This document shows, one piece after another, positions 23,592-35,428 of a DNA stretch of 64,000 nucleotides; position 1 is the stretch's first letter, and every line of letters begins with the position of its first letter. The DNA comes from Dendrocalamus latiflorus (Eukaryota; Streptophyta; Magnoliopsida; Poales; Poaceae). Made by a program: the position numbers and the translations under genes. Location of the stretch: contig CM029650.1 of the NCBI GenBank assembly GCA_017311315.1, positions 21,547,374-21,611,373 of the forward strand, read 5' to 3'. The notes under the pieces were generated by a model, which saw only the letters and a program-made list of their open reading frames with translations, did not search any database and had not been told where the DNA came from.

Positions 23592-24881
23592 GGGCAAATT
23601 GATCATATACCCTCTTCATAGTTCAAAATCTAGGATATACCCTCCTACACATCCAAATTGATAATATACCCTCCACCAATCTATTTGCTTTACAAAACAC
23701 CCTCTTTATACATTTCCAGTGTATTTTTTCATATCCTTGTGTATTCCATCACTTGAAATGACCAAAATACCCTTGATTAAAGTTTAACTTGATATATACA
23801 CTGTCCTCAACTTTAATCAAGGGTCAATTTGATACCCTTGATTGATTGAGGCCAAGCTTATTTCGCTGCATAAATTTTGATAGCTCCATAAATTTTTTCC
23901 ACCCCCAATCATGCTCTTTCTTCCAAAATCGGTGCAGTGTATCTGAAATACTACTTTCTTTAAACTTCACATGCAGAAGACAACCAAAATTACTAGCCAA
24001 ACCAAACAGTGGTATATCAAACTCACCAGAATACTTGGATTTCTTAGGGTCTCTATTAATTACAGCTATTGTAAACTGCGCAAAGTGACTCCATCCTAAA
24101 ACAAAAGCAAACCATATTGAAGATCACAATTGGGCTATCAAGAAATGTGTCATGGTTGGCAATACATAGAACAGTTCATCTACCTGGGAGCAGTTTATCA
24201 TGGTTGGCAACACAAAGAAAGAGTGACAAGTGATTGCAAACATCACATCCTTGTGGATAAATCAAGATGTACCTACAAATCAAGCTGTAGATCTCAACAT
24301 GTGATGAGGAGAAAAGCTTGAGCCTATAAATCTAAAGCAAACATGGTACTCATTGACATTTGAAAGTTAGCAGGCTATATATAAGACTGCAAAGTACATA
24401 ATAAACAGAAAACAATAGCCAAATTAAATAAATAAAAGAACATGTCCTAATTCTATGTGTATATGCAAATAAAGTGAGAAGGTAAAAGAGTAACACTTCC
24501 CTTCTTCGGTATGTAAATTTTTGTAAATAGGAAAAGAAAAAAAAGGCCACTCAGTACAGTATGCTCCAGACTCTAGCGAAATAAGCTTGGCCTCAATCAA
24601 TCAAAGGTATATGCTCCAGACTCTAGTATGGTTCATCAATCAAGGGTCAATTTGATATATACACTGTCCTCAACTTTAATCAAGGATCAACTTTAATCAG
24701 GGGTATTTTGGTCATTTCAAGTGATGGAATACACAAGGATATGAAAAAATACACTGGAAAGGTATAAAGAGGGTGTTTTGTAAAGCAAATAGATTGGAGG
24801 AGGGTATATTATCAATTTGAATGTGTAGGAGAGTATATCCTAGATTTTGAACTATGAAGAGGGTATATGATCAATTTGCCC
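23592..24881. mobile_element. Long-TIR element carrying a captured MATH-domain fragment
   Basis: The ends GGGCAAATTGATCATATACC (23592) and its complement (ending 24881) begin inverted arms of about 270-300 bp that include CACCCTCTTTATAC, TCCTTGTGTATTCCATCACT and AAGCTTATTTCGCT. The interior encodes no transposase but holds a spliced-looking host gene piece on the minus strand. No convincing target duplication was found beside the ends, so the superfamily is uncertain. Confidence 0.75.
23865..24095 (-). pseudogene. Captured MATH (TRAF-like) domain gene fragment
   Basis: The minus-strand text opens after a TTTTAG acceptor at 24096 with GWSHFAQFTIAVINRDPKKS, then GEFDIPLFGLASNFGCLLHV, SISDTLHRFWKKEHDWGWKK and FMELSKF. 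HDWGW-K-F-L is the hallmark of plant MATH domains, as in UBP12-type and MATH-only proteins. An intron acceptor in front shows capture from genomic DNA and not from mRNA. The reading frame is open, but no start or stop belongs to the piece. It lies between the inverted arms of the surrounding element. Confidence 0.6.
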
Positions 24882-25937
24882 ATCTAGTTCATGCTGAAGT
24901 GCAAGGTACAAAGTTCTGCTAGTGCTTGTCGAGGTCTCGAGTTGTGAAAATTGAAGCTGTATCATTCAGTTAATGCTGGCAGTTCTGGTGTCATTACTAT
25001 AAGTTAATGAAGTCGCTATAATATATATTATAATTAATTTGTAGACTACATTTTAAAAAAGCACTTTATTTAAAAGCTAGTTACTGTAGCCAAAAAAATT
25101 GCTTTTAGAAGTTGAAAAGAAGAGACCCAAAAACAAATTTGTAACTAGTCGGTGCCTTGGGCATGCTGTTTCGCTAAGAAAAAAGAGGCAAGAACAAATG
25201 TTGTTCAGCTTTTTGCTGTATAATTATCAGGTGAGACCAATGAATCGATTTGTTAGGCAATCTGGTGCACATCCCAGGAGGACAAATGGCTTCCAAAGCA
25301 ATCTTATTAATTCCATTTCGGTACCGATCGGAACATACCATATTGTCACCTAAAATGATATAGAAGAGGTTGCATCCCAAACCAGCCTCGATTCCGGCCA
25401 TTCAGGTCGATTCCAGCCAATGCAGAGGAAATCATGTGTTCGATCGATTCCAGTACCGAGAGATGGACTTAAAGATGGGAAGGGCGAAGAAGATAGATGG
25501 GGACAGTGGTGGAGTCTTCTAGGCAGGGAGAAAGATTATGGTGGCTGGTGGCATACCTCCAAGCCATAGATGGTTGTGCACGGCGGCGGTTCACTGGAGA
25601 CGGTGAAGAAGACACCGTCGCTCATGGATCTTAACAGAAGTGGCACAGTCGAAGGGGATTACTGGAGGTGGTAGTGCGGTGGCCGTCAAATTTGAGCAGA
25701 GATGGTGATCGGCTGTGCTCAAGCTGGAGCGGAGATGGTGGCCCCGTATGTCCAGTGCTGCGAGCTCAAACTGATTAATGGCGGCGCTGGAATGCTATCA
25801 ATTTAGGGTTGCGGCGTTGGCCTAGTAATTTTACAGTTTATTCTAGACATGTATTGGTATTTATGTATATGGCCTTCCACAAGGAATTCTTCCATTTTGA
25901 ACATTGTTCTTCTGTTTCAATTCTGTTAGATTTCACA

Positions 25938-25939
<2 letters not shown>
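24882..25939. other. Non-coding region without recognised features
   Basis: It contains an AT-rich part (24990-25080) and a GC-richer part (25440-25800) of repeated GGTGG and GCGGCG words. Short open frames here have no recognisable domain. No transposon borders were seen. Confidence 0.4.

Positions 25940-26007
<68 letters not shown>
25940..26007. repeat. (AAT)n microsatellite, about 22 units
   Basis: An uninterrupted run of AAT triplets covers 68 bases. It is an obvious candidate length-polymorphic marker. Confidence 0.95.
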
Positions 26008-26008
<1 letters not shown>

Positions 26009-26519
26009 GCGGTACACTAGAATACCCGGTACCAAAATATTTCATTGCAAACGCTAGACTAAAATGACCATCGGAACAGAATTAAAATTAACAAGTATGT
26101 TCAGGACGCGGTTCTTCCTGGATTTCTACGTGTCAGGCAATCTTCCCCTACTTTTTTTTTAATTTCGGAAATATTAATTATCATCAATAAAAAATTTGGG
26201 CCAGCCTAAGCCTACGTACATATTTTTCGATGATTGACATTTTGACCATATTTATCTGAAGCAGCATCAACAGGCGACGCAACTAACCGGAATTCGTGGA
26301 AAGTGGGCCATGTAACTCTGGCCTGCCATGTCATCAACAGGCGATGCAACCAGAGGCAGGTCGGCATTCTTGGTGACACGTGGCGCCATCAACTTGTAAT
26401 CACGCATTCAGGCTCCACGAGACATCAACCTAATTATATTTAGATGCTCCTCCTTCTTGATGACTCGTCGCAGCAACCAACGAGTAAAAATAATTCCCAG
26501 ACATGCTGTTTCTTAGGGA
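26008..26519. other. Non-coding spacer
   Basis: It contains two near copies of CAACAGGCGA(C/T)GCAAC (26268-26283 and 26335-26350), flanked by different sequence. Nothing coding was recognised. Confidence 0.4.
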
Positions 26520-28300
26520 CTATATGAAAATATACATAATATTGTTATGATAAATTATTATAAGTTTTGTAGAGTGGTTAAGTGTTTTTATAAAGATCGT
26601 ATTTCGGTTGGGCCGTTTTTTTGAAAGTGTTAGGAAAATCGGAAATATTGCAGGTATAAGTGCAGTCGTACCGCAGTGTGGTAATACCGACAAAGCAGTG
26701 GTATGTTTTTTTTCTAGAGAGGTCCAGTTTAGGATTACAGGGTGCGGTAGTACCGCTTTGAAGAGTGGTAGTACCGGCATTGTAAGTGCGGTACTACCGA
26801 TCTTCCCAGAAAATAGGATTTTAGGGATTTGAGTCATGGATAGAGTTGTGATGACCTGAGTCATTGGATTAAGATTGCATGATGCATGTTTTAGTTAATG
26901 TGGGTCAAGTTGTGAAGAATTTATACCTAAAAATAATTTCTTTGTTTTTGGATGTACAGAGTCGCTTGGAGTCAACTGTGGTCAACTGCGATGATCGGAG
27001 ATAGGCTCATGGAGGAGTTAAGATCCAGAAGGATTGAGAATGCCGGGTGAGACGGTGAGCTCAAGCATGGCATGAGAAAGGTAGAAAATGTCAAAGGCGA
27101 GTTCGAACGGCGGGATGGCATCATGTGGCTTGCATGGGCCAAGTGAGCCGTGGTTCGGTGGAACCGGGACGGGAAAGACTTGACGACGCGTGGCAAGCTA
27201 GTAATGCATCTATATGTAGCAAGCATGGCGATTGCTTGCACTGGTTAATGATGACCGAGTCAAGAAGGGTATTTTGGTAGTTTGACCAAAATATCGAAAA
27301 CCATCTTAGATCAAAACTGCGGTGCATGGACAATGCATTGGATAGCGGTTTAGGTCAAGGTGGAGTTGGTTGATCCAGGTGGATCAAGGCTAAGGATTTA
27401 GGGATATGAACTTATGCACTTTGAAAAGCGTGCATAAATAAACTTGTGTAAGTAAAACTCGTGTGTGTGAGGTTAACAAATTTTTCCATTATAATAGTGG
27501 ATAGTATCCACTAAGGTAAATAAGTAGCTGGTTGCCTACCTATAAAAGGGGTTGAGATGGAGACATGTGCGGTTAACCATACAATTCATCTCTTGTGCTC
27601 TTCTCTACGTTTAGGGTTAGGGTTTGAGAGTGAGTATCTTGGGTGCTCATTGTCCTTTAAAGTAGAGTGGCTATAAAATCTACCTTCTCAAGTAAGTAAT
27701 ATATCAATCTTTATGCAACTCTTAAATCATTCTTATTTTTGACTGATGTGCTTGACTTTTGGTTGGTTCTGATATCTCTTCTTTTATTCTTGTGATCTTG
27801 CTGTGCCAAAGATGTGTGAGAGATGGAGATTATTCTTAGAGATACATATCCACCCATCTAGACACTTTGGTAGTAAGATTCACGAGAAAACCCGGTTTGC
27901 TTGAGTTTGGCTTGGTTTCTGTGATGATCTAACTTGTTGTGACATGTAGAAATACATCTAGACCCTTCTTGGTCATCATCATCCTACGAGCAAGTTGCAT
28001 TCACCGATTTTGATTTTAGGTTAGTTTCGGTGCAACCTTCCAACAACTGAAAAAGGTCTCAACTTTGATATTAGATTTTCGTGATCGATTGTTGGAATAG
28101 ATTCATAATATCCTAGAGAAGATCCTTGCAAAATTTCATGTAATTTGAATCTTCGAATCAAAAGTTTCATCAATTTTAGTTTTTGAACTTGGGCTGATTT
28201 CACTGTTCATCGAAGAAAGGAAATACCACAGTCATAACAAAGGTACTTTCAATTGTCAAAAGTACCACAGTTATAACAAAAATACTTCCGATTTCCCTGA
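26520..28300 (+). mobile_element. Sirevirus-like LTR, copy A (plus orientation, borders uncertain)
   Basis: The stretch is homologous, in opposite orientation, to 55730-57752. Shared landmarks are CAACTGTGGTCAACT with AGTTGACT, GGCTCATGGAGGAG with CTCCTCCATGAG, GGTTCGGTGGAACCGGGA with its complement, CTACCAAAATA words, TTTAAAGTAGAGT, and the leader text around GTGATGACATGTAGAAATACATCTA. A cluster of GGTAGTACCG-type palindromes lies at 26640-26810 and a looser one at 28215-28300. No protein-coding part was found, so it is a solo LTR or fragment. TG and CA ends could not be placed. Confidence 0.5.
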
Positions 28301-29065
28301 TTTTTTTTTTCAAAATTTCATATGTTTGTTTTACTTGTTTGGTGTTGGTTTCTCATTCTAATTTTCCTAGCTTTCTAGTTATTAGAGTGAAAGAGTGTTA
28401 AATACTTGGGAGAAAATTAGAAGGCACCTTTTACCCCGCTCTATTGGCATTTTTGGTCTTTCAGTTTCCATATCACGCTTTGATGTCTACGATGGCCTTA
28501 TTCATTTAGACTTTTGGTTTCTTTAAAAATCAAAATAAATATATCTTTTTCATGAAGAGTATTCTCCAAAAAAAACTTTTCGAGCTCAAATCCATAGGTA
28601 ACCGATCATGTTACCTATGGATTTCATGATTTCAATCGAATATTCAGTGTAGTGGCAGAGCCAGTAAAACAGACTCATGCAAGGACAAAAAAAGGGACTC
28701 ACTGTAGAGTGTAGATACTCGAAGTTACTAACGTTTCACGTACCAAACAAAAGCTTGGTTCCAACACTGGCAAGCAAAAGAACAATCAACTGTTTGTGTT
28801 ACCCAAATTTAGCGACAATATAATGAATGTAAAAATCAACATTTAGTTATAATATAATGAATGTAAAAAATCAACAAAACATAAAAAAGGAAGAGAGAAA
28901 CACAATGCATCAAAGAAACCAGAAACTACTTATCTTCTCTGGCCAGATGTTGTAGCAAGTTCCAACTCACATTATCATGTCAACCATCAAGGAAGCTTTA
29001 TTAATTAATTAATTTCAGTGCTCCATTTTATTCGACAGTACCGAACCCTTAGCTGAGTAAATGAT
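28301..29065. other. Spacer between LTR copy A and the copia element
   Basis: A small direct duplication (TATAATATAATGAATGTAAA at about 28816 and 28855) is the only structure noticed. No gene. Confidence 0.4.
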
Positions 29066-29070
29066 GACAC

Positions 29071-30001
29071 TGTTGGATTATGTGGGCCAAGCCCATATAA
29101 TAAGAATAATTCCTATTAAATCTCAAAGGCCTACTCATGCAAAGGAAGCATGCATGTGACCTTTAGTACCATATTGCTAGTTCTAGGAGAGGAAGACCAC
29201 CTTAAAAGGGATGGTGCACTCCTAGCCACTTGAGGCATGTGTGGGAGAGAACTAGAGGATAACACGCGCGCGCTCGCTCACCTCGCCTCGCCGGGGCGGG
29301 GGGCGCGGGCGCACGGCACCTGCGTGAATGGTCCGCCAAAATCGGCTCCAGGTGCTTGCGCAGACGCGGCTTCCTTTTGCAGTTTTATTTTGCTGTTTTG
29401 AGTGGCGGTGAATCCGGATCGGTTACGCGTGACTAATCCGGTTCGCTTACGAGTTGTGGAGAACGTGCAGGCGTCTTGATCACGCGTCCTGGTTTTCTAT
29501 AAATACGGAGTCGCCGCCTCCATACAGCATATGCGAAAATCAATCTAGGGTTTTGCCTCCTCCATCCATTGTGCTGCGCCGTCCCACGTAGTCTACTCCG
29601 TCCCGTCCGCCGGCGTGCACTGCCGTTCGGGAGAGCAGGTCTCCGGAACCGTCGCCTTCGAAGTCCTGCACCGGGAGAGGGCGAATAAGGTTTTTGGGAA
29701 GCGCTCTGCGCGACTGCTCGTTGTAGCTCTGGCTCGTCTTCCTCGTCGTTCGGCTTCGGCGAATCGACATCGACTTCGTGTCATCCTCACCGTGCCTGCG
29801 GCGTCTACATCGGCAAACCGATCAGAACAGAACCATCGGTACGTAACAGTCATGTTCTCCGTATTAGATCTGTTCATGTACAGTTTCCTGGTTTACATGT
29901 CTAGATCTTTTATGCCTGTGATGGTTCTGTTATTTTGCGTGCATGATGTCATGATTTATTTATGGAATAAATTAAACCTACATGTGCTTATATTTTCAAC
30001 A
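29071..30001 (+). repeat. 5' LTR of copia element 1
   Basis: It starts with TG and ends with CA. It contains a GC-rich block (29265-29350), a TATAAATA box at 29498 and, downstream, a leader-like part with a GTACGT donor-like site at 29839. Confidence 0.95.
29498..29505 (+). promoter_or_regulatory. TATA box in the 5' LTR
   Basis: TATAAATA lies in the middle of the LTR, with the start of transcription expected near 29530. It is conserved in the 3' LTR. This would place R and U5 downstream of about 29530. Confidence 0.7.
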
Positions 30002-30021
30002 ATCAAAAAACCTTATTGTAG
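29839..30021 (+). other. Candidate leader intron spanning the LTR end
   Basis: GTACGT at 29839 is a good plant donor. It is followed by T-rich text and closed by TTATTGTAG at 30021, only 16 bases before the gag ATG at 30038. If spliced, the 183-base intron would remove the end of the LTR and the region where the primer-binding site should lie. The organisation resembles plant 5'UTR introns. It is inferred from sequence alone. Confidence 0.45.
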
Positions 30022-30037
30022 GCACTGTGGTTTTACC

Positions 30038-33000
30038 ATGGCTGGATTTGCCGATGCACTTAGGCCGGATAAATTCTCCGGTGTGCACTTTAAGAGATGG
30101 CAGATCAAGGTCACTCTGTGGCTTACTGCTATGAATGTATTCTGGGTTAGTAATGGCAAGCCTGAAGGTGTTCTTGATGCTGAAAAGCAGAAAGAATACG
30201 AGACTGCCACTACTCTCTTTGTTGGATGCATTCTTAGTGTTCTTGCTGATCGTCTGTGCGAGGTGTATATGCACATGACAGACGCAAAGGAGTTGTGGGA
30301 TGCACTGAATTCCAAATACGGTGCTACTGATGCCAGCAATGACATGTATGTCATGGAGCAATTTCATGACTACAAGATGGTTGATAACCGTTCTGTAGTA
30401 GATCAGGCTCATGAGATATAGGCCATTGCCAAGGAACTCGAACTCCTGAAGTGCGCCTTACCCGACAAGTTTGTGGCTGGATGTATTATTGCGAAATTAC
30501 CTTCTTCATGGAGGAATTTCGGAACAGCACTCAAACACAAGAGACAAGAGTACTCTGTTGAGAATCTGATTGGGTCTCTTGAAATTAAGGAGAAAGCTCG
30601 GGAAAAGGACGTTATGTCTAAGGGTGATGGAGGGCAGTCTAGTGCCAATGTGGTACAGAAACCCTCAAACAAGAACAAAGGAAAATTTGTTAAAGCCCAA
30701 CAGACAACCAACTTCAAGAAGAAGAAGAACAACTACAATCAGGATGATAGAACTTGCTTTGTGTGCGGTGAGGCTGGTCACATGGCCAAGAAGTGTCCAC
30801 AACGCAAAGGAAAGAAGGCACCTGCAGGACAGACTTCTAAGTCTGTCAACGTGATCATTGGCAAGACTGGATATGGGACTGGGTATGGTAATTTACCTAC
30901 TGTTCTTTCAGTTAGTCAATCTACCAATTGGTGGATTGATATAGGAGCTAATGTACATGTGTGTGCTGATATTTCGTTGTTTTCTTCTTATCAGGTCGCC
31001 CGAGATTCCTCCGTCCTAATGGGGAATGGGTCACATGCTACTGTTCATGGTGTTGGCACGGTAGATCTGAAGTTTACTTCGGGAAAGATCGTGCAGCTGA
31101 AGAACGTGCAGCATGTCCCTTCTATAGACAAGAATCTCGTTAGTGGCTCCCGTTTATGTAGAGACGGGCTTAAGTTGGTATTTAAGTCTAATAAAGTAGT
31201 CGTGTCTAAACATGGATATTTTATTGGTAAAGGCTATGAGTGCGGAGGCTTGTTCCGCTTTTCCCTTTCAGATTTCTGCAATAAGACTGTGAACCATATT
31301 TGTGGCAGTGTAGATGATGAGGCTAATGTTTGGCACTCACGTCTATGTCATATTAATTTTGGTTTGATGTCTCGGCTTTCCAGTATGAATTTAATTCCAA
31401 ACGTTTCCATCACCAAAGGTTCTAAATGCCATAGCTGTGTGCAATCAAAGCAACCTCGTAAGCCTCACAAGGCTGCCGAGGAGAGAAACTTGGCACCACT
31501 AGAACTTCTGCATTCAGATCTTTCTGAGATGAATGGCGTGTTGACGAAGGGTGGAAAACGATATTTCATGACATTGATTGATGATGCAACTAGGTTCTGT
31601 TATGTGTATTTATTGAAAACGAAAGATGAGGCTTTAGACTATTTTAAAATCTATAAGGCAGAAGTTGAAAACCAGTTAAATAGAAAGATAAAAAGACTTA
31701 GGTCAGATCGTGGTGGAGAGTATTTCTCAAACGAATTTGACTTATTTTGTGAGGAACATGGTATTATACATGAGAGGACGCCTCCTTATTCTCCCGAGTC
31801 AAATGGGATTGCCGAAAGGAAAAATCGCACGTTGACTGACTTGGTGAATGCCATGTTAGACACTGCGGGCTTAACCAAGGCATGGTGGGGGGAGGCTTTG
31901 CTAACGTCTAATCATGTATTAAATAGAGTTCCTAACAGAAATAAGGACAAAACACCATACGAGGTATGGATTGGGAGAAAACCATCACTTTCTTACTTGC
32001 GTACATGAGGGTGCTTGGCGAAAGTTAATGTGCCAATAACTAAGAAACGCAAGCTTGGACCTAAAACTGTGGACTGTGTCTTTCTGGGATATGCTAATCA
32101 TAGCATTGCCTATAGATTTTTGATAGTTAAAACTGAGGTACCTGACATGCATGTTGGTACAATTATGGAGTCTCGAGATGCAACATTCTTTGAGAATATT
32201 TTTCCAATGAAGGATACACATAACACTACTAGTCAACCTTCTGAAATAATTCCCAGTTCAATCACACCACCTGAATCTTTTGAACATACACATGAACTTG
32301 TCAATGAGGAGGATGACAGTGGAGCTCCTAGAAGGAGCAAGAGACAAAGGATATTCAAATCCTTTGGTGATGATTTCACTGTGTACCTTGTGGATGACAC
32401 TCCCAAGTCTATTTCAGAAGCGTATGCATCCCCTGATGCAGACTACTGGAAGGAGGCTGTCCGTAGTGAAATGGATTCCATTATCGCTAATGGAACCTGG
32501 GAGCTGACAGATAGACCTTATGGGTGCAAACCTGTAGGGTGCAAGTGGGTGTTCAAAAAGAAGCTTAGGCCTGATGGTACTATTGAAAAGTACAAGGCTC
32601 GGCTTGTTGCCAAGGGCTATACTCAGAAAGAAGGCGAAGATTTCTTTGACACTTACTCACCTGTTGCTAGACTGACCACAATTCGAGTACTACTTGCTTT
32701 GGCTGCCTCACATGGTCTTCTCGTTCATCAAATGGACGTTAAGACAGCTTTTCTTAACGGAGAGCTGGATGAGGAAATTTACATGGAACAGCCTGATGGA
32801 TTTGTAGTAGAAGGTCAAAAAGGCAAGGTGTTAAAACTGTTGAAATCTTTGTATGGTCTGAAACAAGCTCCTAAGCAGTGGCATGAGAAGTTCGATAGAA
32901 CACTGACATCTGCAGGCTTTGCTGTCAATGAGGCAGATAAATGTGTATACTATCGCTATGGTGGGGGTGAGGGAGTTATTCTATGCTTGTATGTGGATGA

Positions 33001-33991
33001 CATCCTAATTTTTGGGACAAACATCAATGTGATAAATGAGGTCAAATCATTCTTGTCTCAAAACTTTGATATGAAAGATCTGGGAGTAGCTGATGTTATT
33101 CTAAACATTAAATTGGTTAGAGGTGAGGATAGGATTACACTTTTGCAATCTCATTATGTGGAAAAGGTCTTGAGCCGTTTTGGTTTTTCTGATAGCAAGC
33201 CTTCTCCAACACCTTATGATCCTAGCGTGTTACTTCGTAAGAATAAGAAAATTGCTAGGAATCAGGTGGAATATTCTCAGATAATTGGCTCACTTATGTA
33301 CCTAGCTAGTGCAACAAGGCCAGACATCTCCTTTGCTGTGAGCAAGTTAAGCCGGTTTACATCTAACCCAGGAGATGATCACTGGAAGGCGCTTGAGCGA
33401 GTGTTGCGCTATCTGAAAGGTACCTCGAACTTTGGACTTCACTATACTGGGTACCCGTCGGTGCTAGAGGGTTATAGTGATTCCAACTGGATCTCTGATG
33501 CTGATGAGATCAAAGCCACTAGTGGATATGTTTTCACTATTGGTGGTGGTGCTGTTTCATGGAGGTCTTGCAAACAGACCATTTTGACGAGGTCAACCAT
33601 GGAAGCAGAGCTTGCGGCACTAGACACTGCTACTGTTGAGGCAGAATGGCTACGAGATCTATTGATGGATCTACCTACGGTGGAAAAGCCAGTGCCAGCT
33701 ATCCTTATGAACTGTGATAATCAAACTGTTATCGCTAAAGTGAACAGTTCTAAGGATAATATGAAATCGTCTAGGCATGTCAAGAGATGATTGAAGTCTG
33801 TCAGGAAATTGAGAAACTCCGGAGTTATAACCTTGGATTACATCTAAACAGATAAAAACCTGGCAGATCTCTTTACAAAGGGACTATCACAGAATGTGAT
33901 AGATAGTGCATCGAAGGAGATGGGTATGAGACCCATGTGTGTTATCTATGGTAGTAACCCAACCTATGTGATCGGAGATCCCTTGAATTAG
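30038..33991 (+). pseudogene. copia element 1 gag-pol, interrupted by four stop codons
   Basis: One frame runs from ATG at 30038 to TAG at 33989. Domains in order: gag with CCHC knuckle CFVCGEAGHMAKKC (about 30755-30797); protease with DIGA where copia enzymes have D-S/T-G; integrase HHCC (HSRLCH...CHSC) and catalytic Asp, Asp, Glu in HSDLSEMNG, RSDRGGEYF and PESNGIAERKN; reverse transcriptase with QMDVKTAFLNGEL and YVDD (LCLYVDDILIFG); and RNase H with SDSNWISDADEIKATSGY and MEAELAALD. In-frame stops are TAG 30419, TGA 32006, TGA 33788 and TAA 33845. Each could come from a single C-to-T or G-to-A change. The leader before the ATG is only 36 bases after the LTR. Relatives are plant copia lineages; the exact lineage is not assigned. 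Confidence 0.93.
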
Positions 33992-34479
33992 GATCTGGGA
34001 AAAACAAGCCATTAGTTAACTGGAGGAGAGTAATTTCAACCCTCTCTATGTGAAGATGCAATACTCTCAGAAACTGCAAGGCAGGTTAGTTAAGGCCTTA
34101 ATGTGTTCCATTGGCTTTCAGAAGCGAAGACGTTATCCTGCAGAACGTTCTTGAAAGAACACACCTATATGAGCCCGACTGTTAGTCGTAGTCTATGGAG
34201 ATCTTGGGTAATATCCTACTAAGCTCATGAAGAGACCAAGGAGTATGACTTATACGCTCCAACCGAGGGGTAGCCTACTGGCGGCCTAGTATCAGTTAAG
34301 TCTTTAAGTGAAGCTTGCTTGCACCAAACTTGCAATTCAAGGCATAGTCCATTGTTCAAGTTGTGAGTAAGTGTAGCTTGGAGTTCTAGGTGGATGTTCA
34401 ACCTTAATCGGTCTCCATCGAAATACTGATATATAAACAGTACATTGGAATTCAGGCAAATCTCTATGGGACTTTGAGA

Positions 34480-34492
34480 TCTGGTGGGGGAT
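34480..34492 (+). other. Polypurine tract of copia element 1
   Basis: CTGGTGGGGGAT precedes the TG of the 3' LTR at 34493. It is the usual plus-strand priming site for plant copia elements. The 33992-34479 stretch between pol and this tract is non-coding. Confidence 0.75.
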
Positions 34493-35423
34493 TGTTGGAT
34501 TATGTGGGCCAAGCCCATATAATAAGAATAATTCCTATTAAATCTCAAAGGCCCACTCATGCAAAGAAGGTATGCATGTGACCTTTAGTACCATATTGCT
34601 AGTTCTAGGAGAGGAAGACCACCTTAAAAGGGATGGTGCACTCCTAGCCACTTGAGGCATGTGTGGGAGAGAACTAGAGGATAACACGCGCGCGATCGCT
34701 CGCCTCGCCTCGCCGGGGCGGGGGCCGTGGGCGCACGGCACCTGCGTGAATGGTCCGCCAAAATCGACTCCAGGTGCTTGCGCAGACGCGGCTTCCTTTT
34801 GCAGTTTTATTTTGCTGTTTTGAGTGGCGGTGAATCCGGATCGGTTACGCGTGACTAATCCGGTTCGCTTACGAGTTGTGGAGAACGTGCAGGCGTCTTG
34901 ATCACGCGTCCTGGTTTTCTATAAATACGGAGTCGCCGCCTCCATACAGCATATGCGAAAATCAATCTAGGGTTTTGCCTCCTCCATCCATTGTGCTGCG
35001 CCGTCCCACGTAGTCTACTCCGTCCCGTCCGCCGGCGTGCACTGCCGTTCGGGAGAGCAGGTCTCCGGAACCGTCGCCTTCGAAGTCCTGCACCGGGAGA
35101 GAGCGAATAAGGTTTTTGGGAAGCGCTCTGCGCGACTGCTCGTTGTAGCTCTGGCTCGTCTTCCTCGTCATTCGGCTTCGGCGAATCGACATCGACTTCG
35201 TGTCATCCTCACCGTGCCTGCGGCGTCTACATCGGCAAACCGATCAGAACAGAACCATCGGTACGTAACAGTCATGTTCTCCGTATTAGATCTGTTCATG
35301 TACAGTTTCCTGGTTTACATGTCTAGATCTTTTATGCCTGTGATGGTTCTGTTATTTTGCGTGCATGATGTCATGATTTATTTATGGAATAAATTAAACC
35401 TACATGTGCTTATATTTTCAACA
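34493..35423 (+). repeat. 3' LTR of copia element 1
   Basis: It is 931 bp, the same length as the 5' LTR, and differs from it at about 11 positions by eye. Differences cluster in the first 280 bases and in the GC-rich block. Confidence 0.95.
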
Positions 35424-35428
35424 GACAC

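Larger units (their letters stand above)
29071..35423 (+). mobile_element. Complete Ty1-copia retrotransposon, 6353 bp
   Basis: The two LTRs (29071-30001 and 34493-35423, 931 bp each) start TGTTGGATTATG and end TTTTCAACA. A perfect 5-bp target duplication, GACAC, lies at 29066-29070 and 35424-35428. By eye I count 11 differences between the LTRs, about 1.2 percent. Between them lie gag, protease, integrase, reverse transcriptase and RNase H in copia order, and a polypurine tract before the 3' LTR. The element is structurally complete but inactivated by four in-frame stops. It is present in one clean copy with nothing nested inside. Confidence 0.95.

Noticed and set aside
29615..30421. Open frame running from the LTR into gag
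   Set aside because: The LTR part is leader and intron-like sequence. The gag ATG at 30038 is the family-consistent start.
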